Shown in pieces: positions 14,268-22,636 of a stretch of 30,804 nucleotides of DNA. A program made the translations under genes and the position numbers. The notes under the pieces were generated by a model. That model did no database searches, was not told where the DNA came from, and saw nothing but the letters and a program-made list of their open reading frames with translations. The number at the start of each line of letters is the position of its first letter. Within the stretch, counting starts at the first letter, position 1. Origin of the DNA: a virus; the IMG/VR virus record IMGVR_UViG_3300037042_001813, positions 1 through 30,804 of that record. One strand, written 5' to 3'.

Positions 14268-15505
14268 TGTCTGATAAGCTCGCGGAATTATATGTAGAAA
14301 TCAGCGCCAAAACGGATAAACTGGACGCTGGCCTGAAGGCTGTTAAAAAGGACACTCAGGAAATGTCGTCGGGGTTTACCGCCGCCAGTGCTGTCATGGG
14401 CGCTGCCGCGGCCACGGTCGCTATTCAAATCGCGCAGACATTGGGCAAGGCCATCATTGATATCACTATCTCAACCGCGCAGTGGGCCGATGATATTATG
14501 GACGTGTCCGAAGCCTATGGGTTGACCACCGACCAGGTACAGAAGATGTCCTATATGGAGAAGTTGGAGGGCGCATCTAAAGGCAAACTTATTGAGATGT
14601 CTAAAAAGATGCTCATAAGTTTCGACAAGGAACGCACTGAATTAAGCAAGGTCACTGATAAAACCAAAGATGCCTCCGGCGCTTTCCAACAGTTAGGGAT
14701 TGATTTTGCTTTATTCTCTACCATGAGTGCCTATGAACAACTGGACTTAGTGGCACGTAAATTAAGGGAAATTAAAGATATACCGTCCAGGATTAGTTTA
14801 GCTCAACAGATATTCGGTAGAAGTGGGGATATCGACCTCATCATGGGCTGGACTGAAAACATGTCCCGAGCCGATGAGATACTTAAAAAGGTTGGATTTA
14901 CCGAAGAGCAGATCACCAAAATGGGTGGTATGCAGGGAGCACTTGGGGAGATAACTATTTATTTGGATGCCATGAAAATTAAATTCATGGAGGCGCTCGG
15001 CCCGGAGAATGTGGCTAAAATTGCAGAAGGTGTGGGCAAAATAGCCGAGGCACTGAGTAACTTCCTTGCTAAAAATCCTGCATTCATAGATCAAATGACA
15101 GGATTGGTGCAGAGTTTCCTTGATTTAACGCAGGCCATACTTGACATTGTAAACGCCTGGAATAGTTTACCTCCTGAAATACGAGGCGGATTATTAAGAG
15201 CAGGAAGTCAGGGCGTGATAGGTGGCATGAACTTTGCACCCGTCACCGCACGTGCATCCGGGGGCATTGTGACTAAACCGGAACTATCTTTGGTTGGCGA
15301 AGCCGGCCCGGAGGCCATCATACCACTGTCACAGATGGGCGGCATGGGCGGTGGCGTGACGGTTAACGTGGGTAATTACATGGGTGACGAGATCAGTAAA
15401 CGCGCCCTTGTTAGAGATATCCAGCGCATATTAAATGAAGAGAGCCGGCGGTCAATTACGCCCTCGGCAAAGACTGATTATTATTCTGTCGGAGGCCACC
15501 TGTGA
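14267..15505 (+). CDS. Tail tape measure protein (short)
   Basis: A 412 aa tape measure. The N-terminal LAELYVEISAKTDKLDAGLK is the usual start of these proteins. A hydrophobic Ala-rich segment follows at about residues 38-65. The middle is helical (minor phage tail length domain), and the C-terminal GGIVTKPELSLVGEAGPEAI followed by IPLSQMG is a hallmark motif. At about 0.15 nm per residue this predicts a tail near 60 nm, short for a siphovirus. The 3' end overlaps an HNH gene by 4 nt (GTGA). Confidence 0.92.
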   Translation: MSDKLAELYVEISAKTDKLDAGLKAVKKDTQEMSSGFTAASAVMGAAAATVAIQIAQTLGKAIIDITISTAQWADDIMDVSEAYGLTTDQVQKMSYMEKLEGASKGKLIEMSKKMLISFDKERTELSKVTDKTKDASGAFQQLGIDFALFSTMSAYEQLDLVARKLREIKDIPSRISLAQQIFGRSGDIDLIMGWTENMSRADEILKKVGFTEEQITKMGGMQGALGEITIYLDAMKIKFMEALGPENVAKIAEGVGKIAEALSNFLAKNPAFIDQMTGLVQSFLDLTQAILDIVNAWNSLPPEIRGGLLRAGSQGVIGGMNFAPVTARASGGIVTKPELSLVGEAGPEAIIPLSQMGGMGGGVTVNVGNYMGDEISKRALVRDIQRILNEESRRSITPSAKTDYYSVGGHL

Positions 15506-16056
15506 CCCAGCCTCAAATTGGTGACGTGAAACGTGATAAGTATTGGGTTAAGTCAGTTTATATCCCTTGTGAAAATTGTGGTGAGGGCAGATGGGTGCAA
15601 TTTCTAAATGGCCAACCCAAAACGTCTCTCTGCCGTCATTGCTTTGATAATCGTGGTTGCCGTTATAAAAATATAGTGAGCATGCACGGTTATTTGTGGG
15701 TGAAACTGCATAAAGACGATTTTTTCTATACGATGGCACGCTATGATGGATATTTAGCCGAGCACAGATATGTAATGGCGAAACATTTAGGGCGGTGTTT
15801 GCAGGGTTGGGAAATTGTCCATCATAAAAATGGCATAAAAAACGATAACAGAATAGAAAACCTCGAACTTACCACAAGGGGTAGCCACCATATAGAACAT
15901 GGCAAGGGATACAGGGATGGTTATCAAAAGGGATTGGCTGATGGAAGGATAAAACAAATTCAGGAATTAAAAGAGTTGATTGAAAATCAGACTAAGCAAA
16001 TTCGTTTACTTCAATGGCAAATGAAAGAGGCTGCAAATGACACAACCCACATATAG
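15502..16056 (+). CDS. HNH homing endonuclease inserted in the tail operon
   Basis: A 184 aa free-standing endonuclease. It has an N-terminal treble-clef-like pair (CENCGEG and LCRHCFDNRG), then an HNH core: AEHRYVMAKHLGRCLQGWEI, VHHKNGIKNDNRIENLEL with catalytic His and Asn, then a coiled basic tail. It is read from GTG inside the tape measure stop and overlaps the next tail gene by 20 nt. Its first codons (MTQP) copy those of the next gene (MTQP), as if it had entered at that gene's start. Base composition is more AT-rich than its neighbours. Confidence 0.88.
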   Translation: MTQPQIGDVKRDKYWVKSVYIPCENCGEGRWVQFLNGQPKTSLCRHCFDNRGCRYKNIVSMHGYLWVKLHKDDFFYTMARYDGYLAEHRYVMAKHLGRCLQGWEIVHHKNGIKNDNRIENLELTTRGSHHIEHGKGYRDGYQKGLADGRIKQIQELKELIENQTKQIRLLQWQMKEAANDTTHI

Positions 16057-16822
16057 TATTGCGGTGGACTGGGATAATTCCGACTGGGCAGGCACCCATG
16101 ACTTCACAACGTCCGGGGACGATATAACTGCCGTGGTAAAAGCCTTCAGGATAGCAAGGGGCAAAGATAAGGACTCTAATTCATACCCGGCGGCCACCCT
16201 GGAACTGACCATCGAGAACTCATCGGGCAATTACTACCCGACTAACTCAGGCGGCACACCCGGGCCTAAGGTTAGAATATGGCTGCCTGTCAGGGTCCAG
16301 GCCACCTATTCAGACACGACCTATGATTTATTCTACGGGTATATTAACCGGATCACAGCTTACCCGATCAAGAACAAACAGGAGATTTACTTTTACTGCA
16401 CCGATGGGATTGACCTGCTGGCCAAACAGATAGTGGTTCAAGATATGGATCACAAGACGACTATCAACGACGGTGAGGCGGTCAATCAAGTATTGAACGC
16501 CGCTGACTGGCGGACGGCTGACGTGGCCTGCACCATGCAAAACACCGGGGACACTGTTACTAAAAACGGCCACGGGTTATCCAATGCCGATAAAGTAATG
16601 TTTAACGGCGCGTCTATCCCTGCCGCACTGGATGAATACACGACCTACTATGTGGTAAATAAAACAGATAATACCTTCCAGGTTGAAACGTCCGTCGGTG
16701 GCGGCGCAGTAGTATTCGCCGGGGATGGCTCCGGGAACTACCATAAGATTTTAAGACGGTCAGTCGATGTGGACGGCGGGGACATAACGTCATTCCCCGA
16801 TACATTCGAGTTTGAGGCTTAA
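16037..16822 (+). CDS. Tail-tip hub protein, N-terminal segment, with inserted repeat domain
   Basis: A 261 aa protein that looks like the N-terminal part of the large tail hub/baseplate protein (VKAFRIARGKDKDSNSYPAA, LELTIENSSGNYYP, then DLFYGYINRITAYPI and a DGIDLLAKQ motif). Residues about 163-232 hold an extra beta-rich domain (NGHGLSNADKVMFNGASIP, TTYYVVNKTDNTFQVET) common as a mobile module in phage tail proteins. The frame stops at TAA 16820-16822 and the same frame restarts at once with ATG 16823, so the hub continues in a separate cistron. Confidence 0.7.
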   Translation: MTQPTYSIAVDWDNSDWAGTHDFTTSGDDITAVVKAFRIARGKDKDSNSYPAATLELTIENSSGNYYPTNSGGTPGPKVRIWLPVRVQATYSDTTYDLFYGYINRITAYPIKNKQEIYFYCTDGIDLLAKQIVVQDMDHKTTINDGEAVNQVLNAADWRTADVACTMQNTGDTVTKNGHGLSNADKVMFNGASIPAALDEYTTYYVVNKTDNTFQVETSVGGGAVVFAGDGSGNYHKILRRSVDVDGGDITSFPDTFEFEA

Positions 16823-17005
16823 ATGGCATACACAGACCACACATTAACAACCCCTTTCAATAAAGGTGAAGAGCATCCCGAAGGATATGACTTCGTGACC
16901 GCCGAGGAGTTGCTGCGCAAAATAGCCGATACCTCAGTGGGGAGAATCTATATCGACGGAGCCGGGAATTTGGTTTATGAAAGCCGTCTCCATAGGGAAG
17001 CGTAA
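16823..17005 (+). CDS. Tail-tip hub fragment A1 (60 aa)
   Basis: A 60 aa cistron in frame with, and directly after, the preceding stop. It contains TAEELLRKIADTSVGRIYID and GAGNLVYESRLHREA, a segment normally inside a longer hub protein. The same segment recurs at the C terminus of the next gene (TAKQALDTVSKIGVGRYYAD, YESRLRRNA). It ends in TAATG. On its own it is too small to be a complete tail protein, so it is either a coupled subunit or a leftover of a broken gene. Confidence 0.65.
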   Translation: MAYTDHTLTTPFNKGEEHPEGYDFVTAEELLRKIADTSVGRIYIDGAGNLVYESRLHREA

Positions 17006-18003
17006 TGGAACCAATAGTAGGGACTGATTCTCAACAGTATCTTAATGGAGGAGTGTATTTAACTTCGTGGGAAAATGTTTACAACGGCACGGGAGCATTG
17101 AATAATGGGTGGATATCTACTGCATGGTCATCTATACAGGTTAATAATTATGTAGAAACATACGCTCATATAGAACGTAGTATGATGTCGTTTGATACAA
17201 CGGGTTATTCATCAGATATTGCATATCTCATTATCAATATGAAAGGCCTTAAGGAATTTGAAAATGGTTTTGAATCAACATCATTAGTTATTACGGATGC
17301 TTCATCCGCAGATAGTTTTAGTTCATTAAAAAACTGTACTGAATTATATAGAATCCCACTCGGAGATCTTCTTGGAGGATACAAAAATTACGCTATCCTT
17401 CTATCAATAGATGATCTTAATTTATCAGGCACTACTAAATTCGGCTTTAGAGTTGCCACAGAATATGATGTGGAGAGACCCTCTTATGATCCGGGCACAT
17501 TCGTGATTGCTGCTGATATTATATATTTTAGTGGTGATGTGTATCTATCTGACAATGCCGTTAATGTTATGGAAACATTGCCGGCAAAGGCTATCACAAA
17601 ACATTCTGCAATAATCGGTGGTAAATATACTGCGCCCACTTCCACACACGTTGAGATGGGACTCCAGTGGAAACCCTCTACAACGTCGTCATGGACAACT
17701 TATTGGTGGGCGAAAACCCCAAACTACATAGATTCTGATTTAATCTTTTGGTACACACTATCGGGGTTGAATGTCAGCCGCACTTATAATTTCAGGGCGT
17801 TCTATAAGGTTGGCTCTGACTATTATTATGGATCGACATTATCATTTACCACTTTACCTGCGACGGTTGTATTCTCACCGGGATTTGATTACCGCACGGC
17901 TAAACAGGCGCTTGATACTGTCTCTAAGATAGGCGTGGGAAGGTATTATGCCGACGGTTCAGGGAATTTCCAGTATGAGAGCAGACTGCGGAGGAACGCA
18001 TAA
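17005..18003 (+). CDS. Jelly-roll plus FN3-like module ending in hub fragment A2
   Basis: A 332 aa protein. Residues about 1-180 form a beta-rich, jelly-roll-like domain (DSQQYLNGGVYLTSWENVYN near the start). About 190-285 look like a fibronectin type III domain (HVEMGLQWKPSTTSSWTTYW, YNFRAFYKVGSDYYYGSTL). The last ~40 residues repeat the A1 hub fragment. The first 800 bp are visibly more AT-rich than flanking hub genes, consistent with acquisition. It starts and ends in TAATG overlaps. It is a probable surface-exposed receptor-binding module. Confidence 0.7.
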   Translation: MEPIVGTDSQQYLNGGVYLTSWENVYNGTGALNNGWISTAWSSIQVNNYVETYAHIERSMMSFDTTGYSSDIAYLIINMKGLKEFENGFESTSLVITDASSADSFSSLKNCTELYRIPLGDLLGGYKNYAILLSIDDLNLSGTTKFGFRVATEYDVERPSYDPGTFVIAADIIYFSGDVYLSDNAVNVMETLPAKAITKHSAIIGGKYTAPTSTHVEMGLQWKPSTTSSWTTYWWAKTPNYIDSDLIFWYTLSGLNVSRTYNFRAFYKVGSDYYYGSTLSFTTLPATVVFSPGFDYRTAKQALDTVSKIGVGRYYADGSGNFQYESRLRRNA

Positions 18004-18470
18004 TGCCGGCCAGTGTGTTTACGTTTAACGACGCCAACATCACCGATTTAACCTACGAGTTAAACGATGGTGAGCTCTTCAATGACGTGATGGCCATTGT
18101 GGGCGCGGTTGATGCAGAGAATTTAGTCAGGTGGATTGACGCAGGCTCGATAACTAAATATGGGCGCAGGTCTTTCAAGATAGACCAGCCGTTAAATGTC
18201 GATGATGCCGGGGCGGATACCTTGATCGACGCCATGCTGGACCGCACCATCGAACCATACCCAAACCTGTCAATCACCGTCCAGTCAACCACGGACGCGC
18301 TGATTATAGGCATCCTGGATATCCAGATCAGTGACAAGGTAACGGTCACAGAAACCACGATGGGATTGTCAGCGGTTGAATTTATCGTTGAGAATATCGA
18401 TATGGCGCTGGACACCAATAATTTAATTACTGCGACTTACGGGATGGTGCAGGCCAGGACAGGGGAATGA
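18003..18470 (+). CDS. Tail-tip hub fragment B1
   Basis: A 155 aa cistron continuing the hub fold: TYELNDGELFNDVMAIVGAV, SITKYGRRSFKIDQ, SDKVTVTETTMG and FIVENIDMALDTNN are the standard order of the C-terminal hub domain in phage tail-tip proteins. It begins with ATG inside the previous stop (TAATG) at the very place where the single-chain versions would run on. It is paralogous to the next cistron (SISKYGRRT, SDVLTVTETTSG). Confidence 0.7.
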   Translation: MPASVFTFNDANITDLTYELNDGELFNDVMAIVGAVDAENLVRWIDAGSITKYGRRSFKIDQPLNVDDAGADTLIDAMLDRTIEPYPNLSITVQSTTDALIIGILDIQISDKVTVTETTMGLSAVEFIVENIDMALDTNNLITATYGMVQARTGE

Positions 18471-19009
18471 CAACCTTAACTACTGCTGAATTACAGAACC
18501 TTAAAATCAATATCGACGACTCCGAAATCCGCAACGATTTAAGGATACTGATCCCGCATTATGATTATGAACTTAATTATGTTGGTCTGCTGGTGGACTC
18601 TGTTACTTATAATGATTTGGTGCTGACCACGGTTGATTCAGACTCCATTAGCAAGTACGGCCGGCGGACTAAGATTAACAAACATCAGGTCATGGATAAA
18701 TCATTTCAGGACGCCTGGTCAGGGATGCAGAAGCAAGAATACGCCGAGCCGTTCTATTCGCTACAGGCCACTCTCTCACCCGAGCAGATTACTAAGATGC
18801 TGACCACCAAAATATCCGATGTGCTGACAGTCACCGAAACCACCTCAGGGGTAAACAACGAGTATATAGTGACGAACTGGGTATTGGAAGCCCGGCCAGG
18901 GATTACAACCTGCACCCTTGGATTAAAGGAACTGGACACCGACCAGCAGATTGACCTTTTCTGGATAGATACTGATTCAATAGACGGAGATCATTTATTA
19001 GGATGGTAA
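18467..19009 (+). CDS. Tail-tip hub fragment B2
   Basis: A 180 aa paralogue of the preceding cistron with the same motif order: IDDSEIRNDLRILIPHY, SISKYGRRTKINKH, SDVLTVTETTSG, YIVTNWVLEARPG. It carries an extra acidic C-terminal tail (DTDQQIDLFWIDTDSIDGDH) that may contact the fibres encoded next. It starts in a 4-nt ATGA overlap. It may be the original partner of fragment A1, with the A2-B1 unit inserted between. Confidence 0.7.
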   Translation: MTTLTTAELQNLKINIDDSEIRNDLRILIPHYDYELNYVGLLVDSVTYNDLVLTTVDSDSISKYGRRTKINKHQVMDKSFQDAWSGMQKQEYAEPFYSLQATLSPEQITKMLTTKISDVLTVTETTSGVNNEYIVTNWVLEARPGITTCTLGLKELDTDQQIDLFWIDTDSIDGDHLLGW

Positions 19010-19010
19010 T

Positions 19011-21281
19011 ATGAGCTGGACAACCCCAAAGACATTTACCGCTGAAGTCTTAACGTCAACCGACATGAACGCCCAAGTGCGCGATAACCTCAATTATTTG
19101 AAAACGCAGATCGCCCTGGAAGTTGCCGTTGAATTGACCCTGGACACGGACGGCGCTATCACTAAAACATATTCCCATCACACCGTTGATACCTTTGAGG
19201 ACGCGGCCTCTGACAACCTGGTGACGATATCCGGCGGAGCCGAGGGCGAGGTTATTTTATTAAGGGCGGCGCACACCGACAGGACAGTGGTAATTGATAC
19301 GGGCGCGGGCAATATAATCAACCCGGCGGGCGACGATATCTCCCTGGACAGCACGGATAAATATTGCCTACTCCAGCACAACGGGACTAATTGGATAGTC
19401 ATTGGAGGTGGCCTGGCCGCCCATGCTGCGGCTGCCGACCCGCATACCGGCTATCGTCTGGAATCTGCTGACCATACGCATCAATCAGCCGGCGCACAAG
19501 CTGGGCAATTAGACCACGGGCTTGCCCTTACCGGATTGTTGGACGATGACCATACCCAATACTTAAAAGAAGCCGACCTGCTAATAACCCTCGGCACAGA
19601 ACTTGCCCCTGCCATGACACAGGCCAACTGGACAGAGGGCGTAGGCTGGACTATCAATGACGGTGCAGGGACAGCCACAAGGGTTGCCGCGGCCTCTACA
19701 ACGATGGTTCCGACCTCTGCAATAGTGCCTTCTACTTCCAAGAAATATAAACTGACCTTTACTATATCCTCTTGGACAGCGGGTACAATGACCGTAACCC
19801 TCGGCGGCGTGGTAAGTTCACCGTTATCAGGCGACCAAGCGGTGATGCAGTATGTTGACCCGTTCACCACGGGCAACCTGATATTCACTCCTGATGCCAC
19901 GTTTGCAGGCGTGATTACGCTGGTATCCGTCAAGGAAATGACTGGCGGAGAGGTAACGATTGAGGGCGATTTACTGCACTATGACAGTCGTGGTCACTCA
20001 AATCGCCTTGCCCACATGACGCGCCATCTTTCCGAAATGGCAACCGATACCTTGTTGGATAAAAGCCGTTCCGAATTGTCCTGTACTGGTGGTGTGCTGA
20101 CCTATACCCTTTATGCTTATTACGGCGCAGGCACATGGAACTTCAACGGCGTGGTTTATCCTGCATCGGTAGCAAGCGCCTCAGTCGCTTTAACAGGTGG
20201 GTCGGATGCCGTTCCCAAAGCCAATCACGTTTACTTCAAGTTAGTGGGGAATACGCCTACTTTATCAGTATCATTGGATGCCGACCCGACAGGGGTACAT
20301 ATCCGTGTGGCAACCTTTATCGTGGGTGCTGTAGCAGGTTCTAACTATACCATCTATTCATATCATCGCAACAGGCGTGAAGTCGATACGATGATTAACA
20401 GAACAATCAACAGGGCAATCCTGGCAGGTACTCTTTATGATAGTGGTGCTTTGCCGACTGTATTAATCGGTTCAATCAGCGTGGCTTCAGGTGGTAAATG
20501 GTTACAGGGCATATTCCCGTTGGAGGCAGCCAATACCGTAACTTCGGCAGCTTTCTATTATATGAAGCAAGTTGCAGGGGTGTATAACTGGTTCGCAGGC
20601 ACGGCACTAACCGACCTTAAGTTTTATAATGATGGCACAGGCATCGGCAACCATGAGTTTGCGAACATTGTGTGGGGAATAGTGCCGACTACTACCACGG
20701 CTTTGGGAACTCTACCAACAACCGTTAAGCTAATCGCTGTCCTTCAAACCGACCCGACTGTTAATTACTCGACACTTGCTTTAGCACGACAGGATTTATA
20801 CGATGCTACAAACTATTTCCCGCCTGATAGTGAACTTAAAAAGGTATTCCTGCCGATTGCCCGTACAATAATCAGCGAAGATAACGACAACGAGTTTCAG
20901 ACATTTGATACTGGATTGTATTGGAAAGATTTACGAGGCCGTATAACTTCGGGTGGCGGTGCAGCCACTTCAACCGATACATCAGGGCTTGTGGCTAAAA
21001 GCCTTTATGATGCCTATACAATCTTGATGGCTACCACGGATGATACTCCGATTGCCTTAACAGTCAATGCACAAGAGGTAGTCGGCAGAATGACAGGTGG
21101 CACGATAGACGGTATTGCTCTTGGAATTGCCGATAATAATATCGTTCAAATGGATGATGCAGGGCCAGCCGCCGACAACGACTACGCCAAATTCACAGCA
21201 AACGGCTTAGAAGGTAGGTCGTACAGCGAAGTACGAAGCGACCTTGACGTTATGGTATGGGCCATAGTATTCGGAGGATAA
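19011..21281 (+). CDS. Tail fibre / receptor-binding protein
   Basis: A 756 aa fibre. Residues 1-31 carry the common fibre start (MSWTTPKTFTAEVLTSTDMN followed by AQVRDNLNYLK) used to dock to the tail tip. Then come beta-rich stretches, a spacer with DPHTGYRLES and HTQYLKEAD, a possible carbohydrate-binding domain (about residues 205-310), and further beta-structure. The C terminus has SLYDAYTILMATTDDTP, a module found again in the next gene. There is no TM segment or recognised enzyme motif. It starts 1 nt after the hub stop. Confidence 0.75.
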   Translation: MSWTTPKTFTAEVLTSTDMNAQVRDNLNYLKTQIALEVAVELTLDTDGAITKTYSHHTVDTFEDAASDNLVTISGGAEGEVILLRAAHTDRTVVIDTGAGNIINPAGDDISLDSTDKYCLLQHNGTNWIVIGGGLAAHAAAADPHTGYRLESADHTHQSAGAQAGQLDHGLALTGLLDDDHTQYLKEADLLITLGTELAPAMTQANWTEGVGWTINDGAGTATRVAAASTTMVPTSAIVPSTSKKYKLTFTISSWTAGTMTVTLGGVVSSPLSGDQAVMQYVDPFTTGNLIFTPDATFAGVITLVSVKEMTGGEVTIEGDLLHYDSRGHSNRLAHMTRHLSEMATDTLLDKSRSELSCTGGVLTYTLYAYYGAGTWNFNGVVYPASVASASVALTGGSDAVPKANHVYFKLVGNTPTLSVSLDADPTGVHIRVATFIVGAVAGSNYTIYSYHRNRREVDTMINRTINRAILAGTLYDSGALPTVLIGSISVASGGKWLQGIFPLEAANTVTSAAFYYMKQVAGVYNWFAGTALTDLKFYNDGTGIGNHEFANIVWGIVPTTTTALGTLPTTVKLIAVLQTDPTVNYSTLALARQDLYDATNYFPPDSELKKVFLPIARTIISEDNDNEFQTFDTGLYWKDLRGRITSGGGAATSTDTSGLVAKSLYDAYTILMATTDDTPIALTVNAQEVVGRMTGGTIDGIALGIADNNIVQMDDAGPAADNDYAKFTANGLEGRSYSEVRSDLDVMVWAIVFGG

Positions 21282-21282
21282 A

Positions 21283-22302
21283 ATGATAGTTATTGAAAGT
21301 GGAGACTTAATCGAAGGCGATGCCACTAACGCAACCGAGGTTGATTTTCAGATATATGGTCTTGATAACAATGCCTTGGTGAACTTTGCCGATGGGCAAC
21401 TCCCCAATTCTAAGGGTACTCTTTATACAGCTAATAGCACAGATGTAGTAACTGCGATTATCCTTGTGAATACAGGTGCGGCGCATAACCATATCAATCT
21501 TTACCATAAGCCATCAGCAGGTACTTCACGCAGATTGATAGCCAAAGACCTGCAACTTGAATCTGGATACTCTCTGCACTTCGAGGGTGGTAAATGTGAG
21601 ATACTAACTTCTGCTGGCGTAGTAGCACAAACGGTTGATACCGCTTCATTTCTTGATGACACCGCAGGAGGCACGGACGGATTACTCACGAAGGCACCCA
21701 CCAGTAATGTATTATATGACCATACTCAAGCCGCTGACCCTCATGCTGGTTATGTCTTGGAGAGTTTATTCGATGCACAAACCATATTGCAGGCGACATC
21801 TAATAACACTCCTGCTGCCCTAACAGTGGGGGAGCAGACCGTTGTGGGGCGTATTACCAGTGGCAACATTGCTGCCTTAACAGTGGCAGAATTACAGGCA
21901 TTGTTATTTTCCGCTGCCCTGCCGGAGAATGTTACGATACAATTAGACGCATCAATCAGCACAGACGAGAAATTTTCCGGTATGTCTGAACTTGGCACCT
22001 TCGGAGAAACCATCCAAAAAGGAGAATTGCTTTATCTTGCATCATCGGGTAAATGGCTAAAAGCTAAAGCGGATAGCGCAACAACCTCGACAAACAAACT
22101 TGGGATTGCATTAGCAGACGGAATTGATACGGGGACAGGCCAGATATTATTGATTGGGAAAATGTGGATACAAGTCCCAGACGCGTCAGTTGATTATATG
22201 CACATCACAAATTGCTCAGTGACTCCCGCAACCACATGGTACGCAGGGACACATTCTACTGATAATGGAGGGAATAGCGGCTGGATATTTACCGCACCAT
22301 AA
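21283..22302 (+). CDS. Second tail fibre-like protein
   Basis: A 339 aa protein. The N-terminal ~110 residues form a compact beta domain (VTAIILVNTGAAHNHINLYH) like small adhesin or decoration domains. The middle shares DPHAGYVLES and SLFDAQTILQATSNNTP with the preceding fibre. The C-terminal ~100 residues (GTFGETIQKGELLYLASSGK, ALADGIDTGTGQILLIGKMW) resemble a tail fibre shaft-tip domain seen in other phages. It is likely co-assembled with the long fibre. Confidence 0.7.
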   Translation: MIVIESGDLIEGDATNATEVDFQIYGLDNNALVNFADGQLPNSKGTLYTANSTDVVTAIILVNTGAAHNHINLYHKPSAGTSRRLIAKDLQLESGYSLHFEGGKCEILTSAGVVAQTVDTASFLDDTAGGTDGLLTKAPTSNVLYDHTQAADPHAGYVLESLFDAQTILQATSNNTPAALTVGEQTVVGRITSGNIAALTVAELQALLFSAALPENVTIQLDASISTDEKFSGMSELGTFGETIQKGELLYLASSGKWLKAKADSATTSTNKLGIALADGIDTGTGQILLIGKMWIQVPDASVDYMHITNCSVTPATTWYAGTHSTDNGGNSGWIFTAP

Positions 22303-22303
22303 T

Positions 22304-22636
22304 ATGAAATACTTTAGATTTGAAATTCCACTCAATGCCGATGGCACACGGGTAAGTTATTCCCCCGGCTGGCATGGAACGATGCCTCATTGTCCAGAAG
22401 GGAAGGTTACCGTTGTGCTGTATAACGACAAAGAAGGCTATGGCATAGCACAGGTCGAGGATTGCACGTTGCCCAAAGAAGTCACATCTTTGACCAAAGC
22501 AGACCATGACAAGGTGATTACCGAAGCAAGGGCAGTGGAAGGTGTTTATGTCGGCGTAGAATCAATAAGCGCACGGCCTGAATGGAACCCTGTTAAAGAG
22601 GAACCCGTTGCCGAGGAGGTAGACGATGAGCGATAG
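22304..22636 (+). CDS. Small fibre-linked protein, unknown function
   Basis: A 110 aa protein. ATG 22304, just after the previous stop, is preferred over an upstream in-frame ATG at 22265 that would lie inside the fibre gene. Alpha/beta N-terminal domain (MKYFRFEIPLNADGTRVSYS, KVTVVLYNDKEGYGIAQVED), then a helical linker and acidic end EEPVAEEVDDER. It overlaps the next fibre gene by 11 nt. It may be an assembly chaperone for the fibres; that is an inference from position. Confidence 0.65.
   Translation: MKYFRFEIPLNADGTRVSYSPGWHGTMPHCPEGKVTVVLYNDKEGYGIAQVEDCTLPKEVTSLTKADHDKVITEARAVEGVYVGVESISARPEWNPVKEEPVAEEVDDER

Noticed and set aside
15502-16056. HNH gene as the phage packaging HNH protein
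   Set aside because: Packaging HNH proteins lie beside the terminase; this one sits in the tail operon, is AT-rich and looks like a homing endonuclease.
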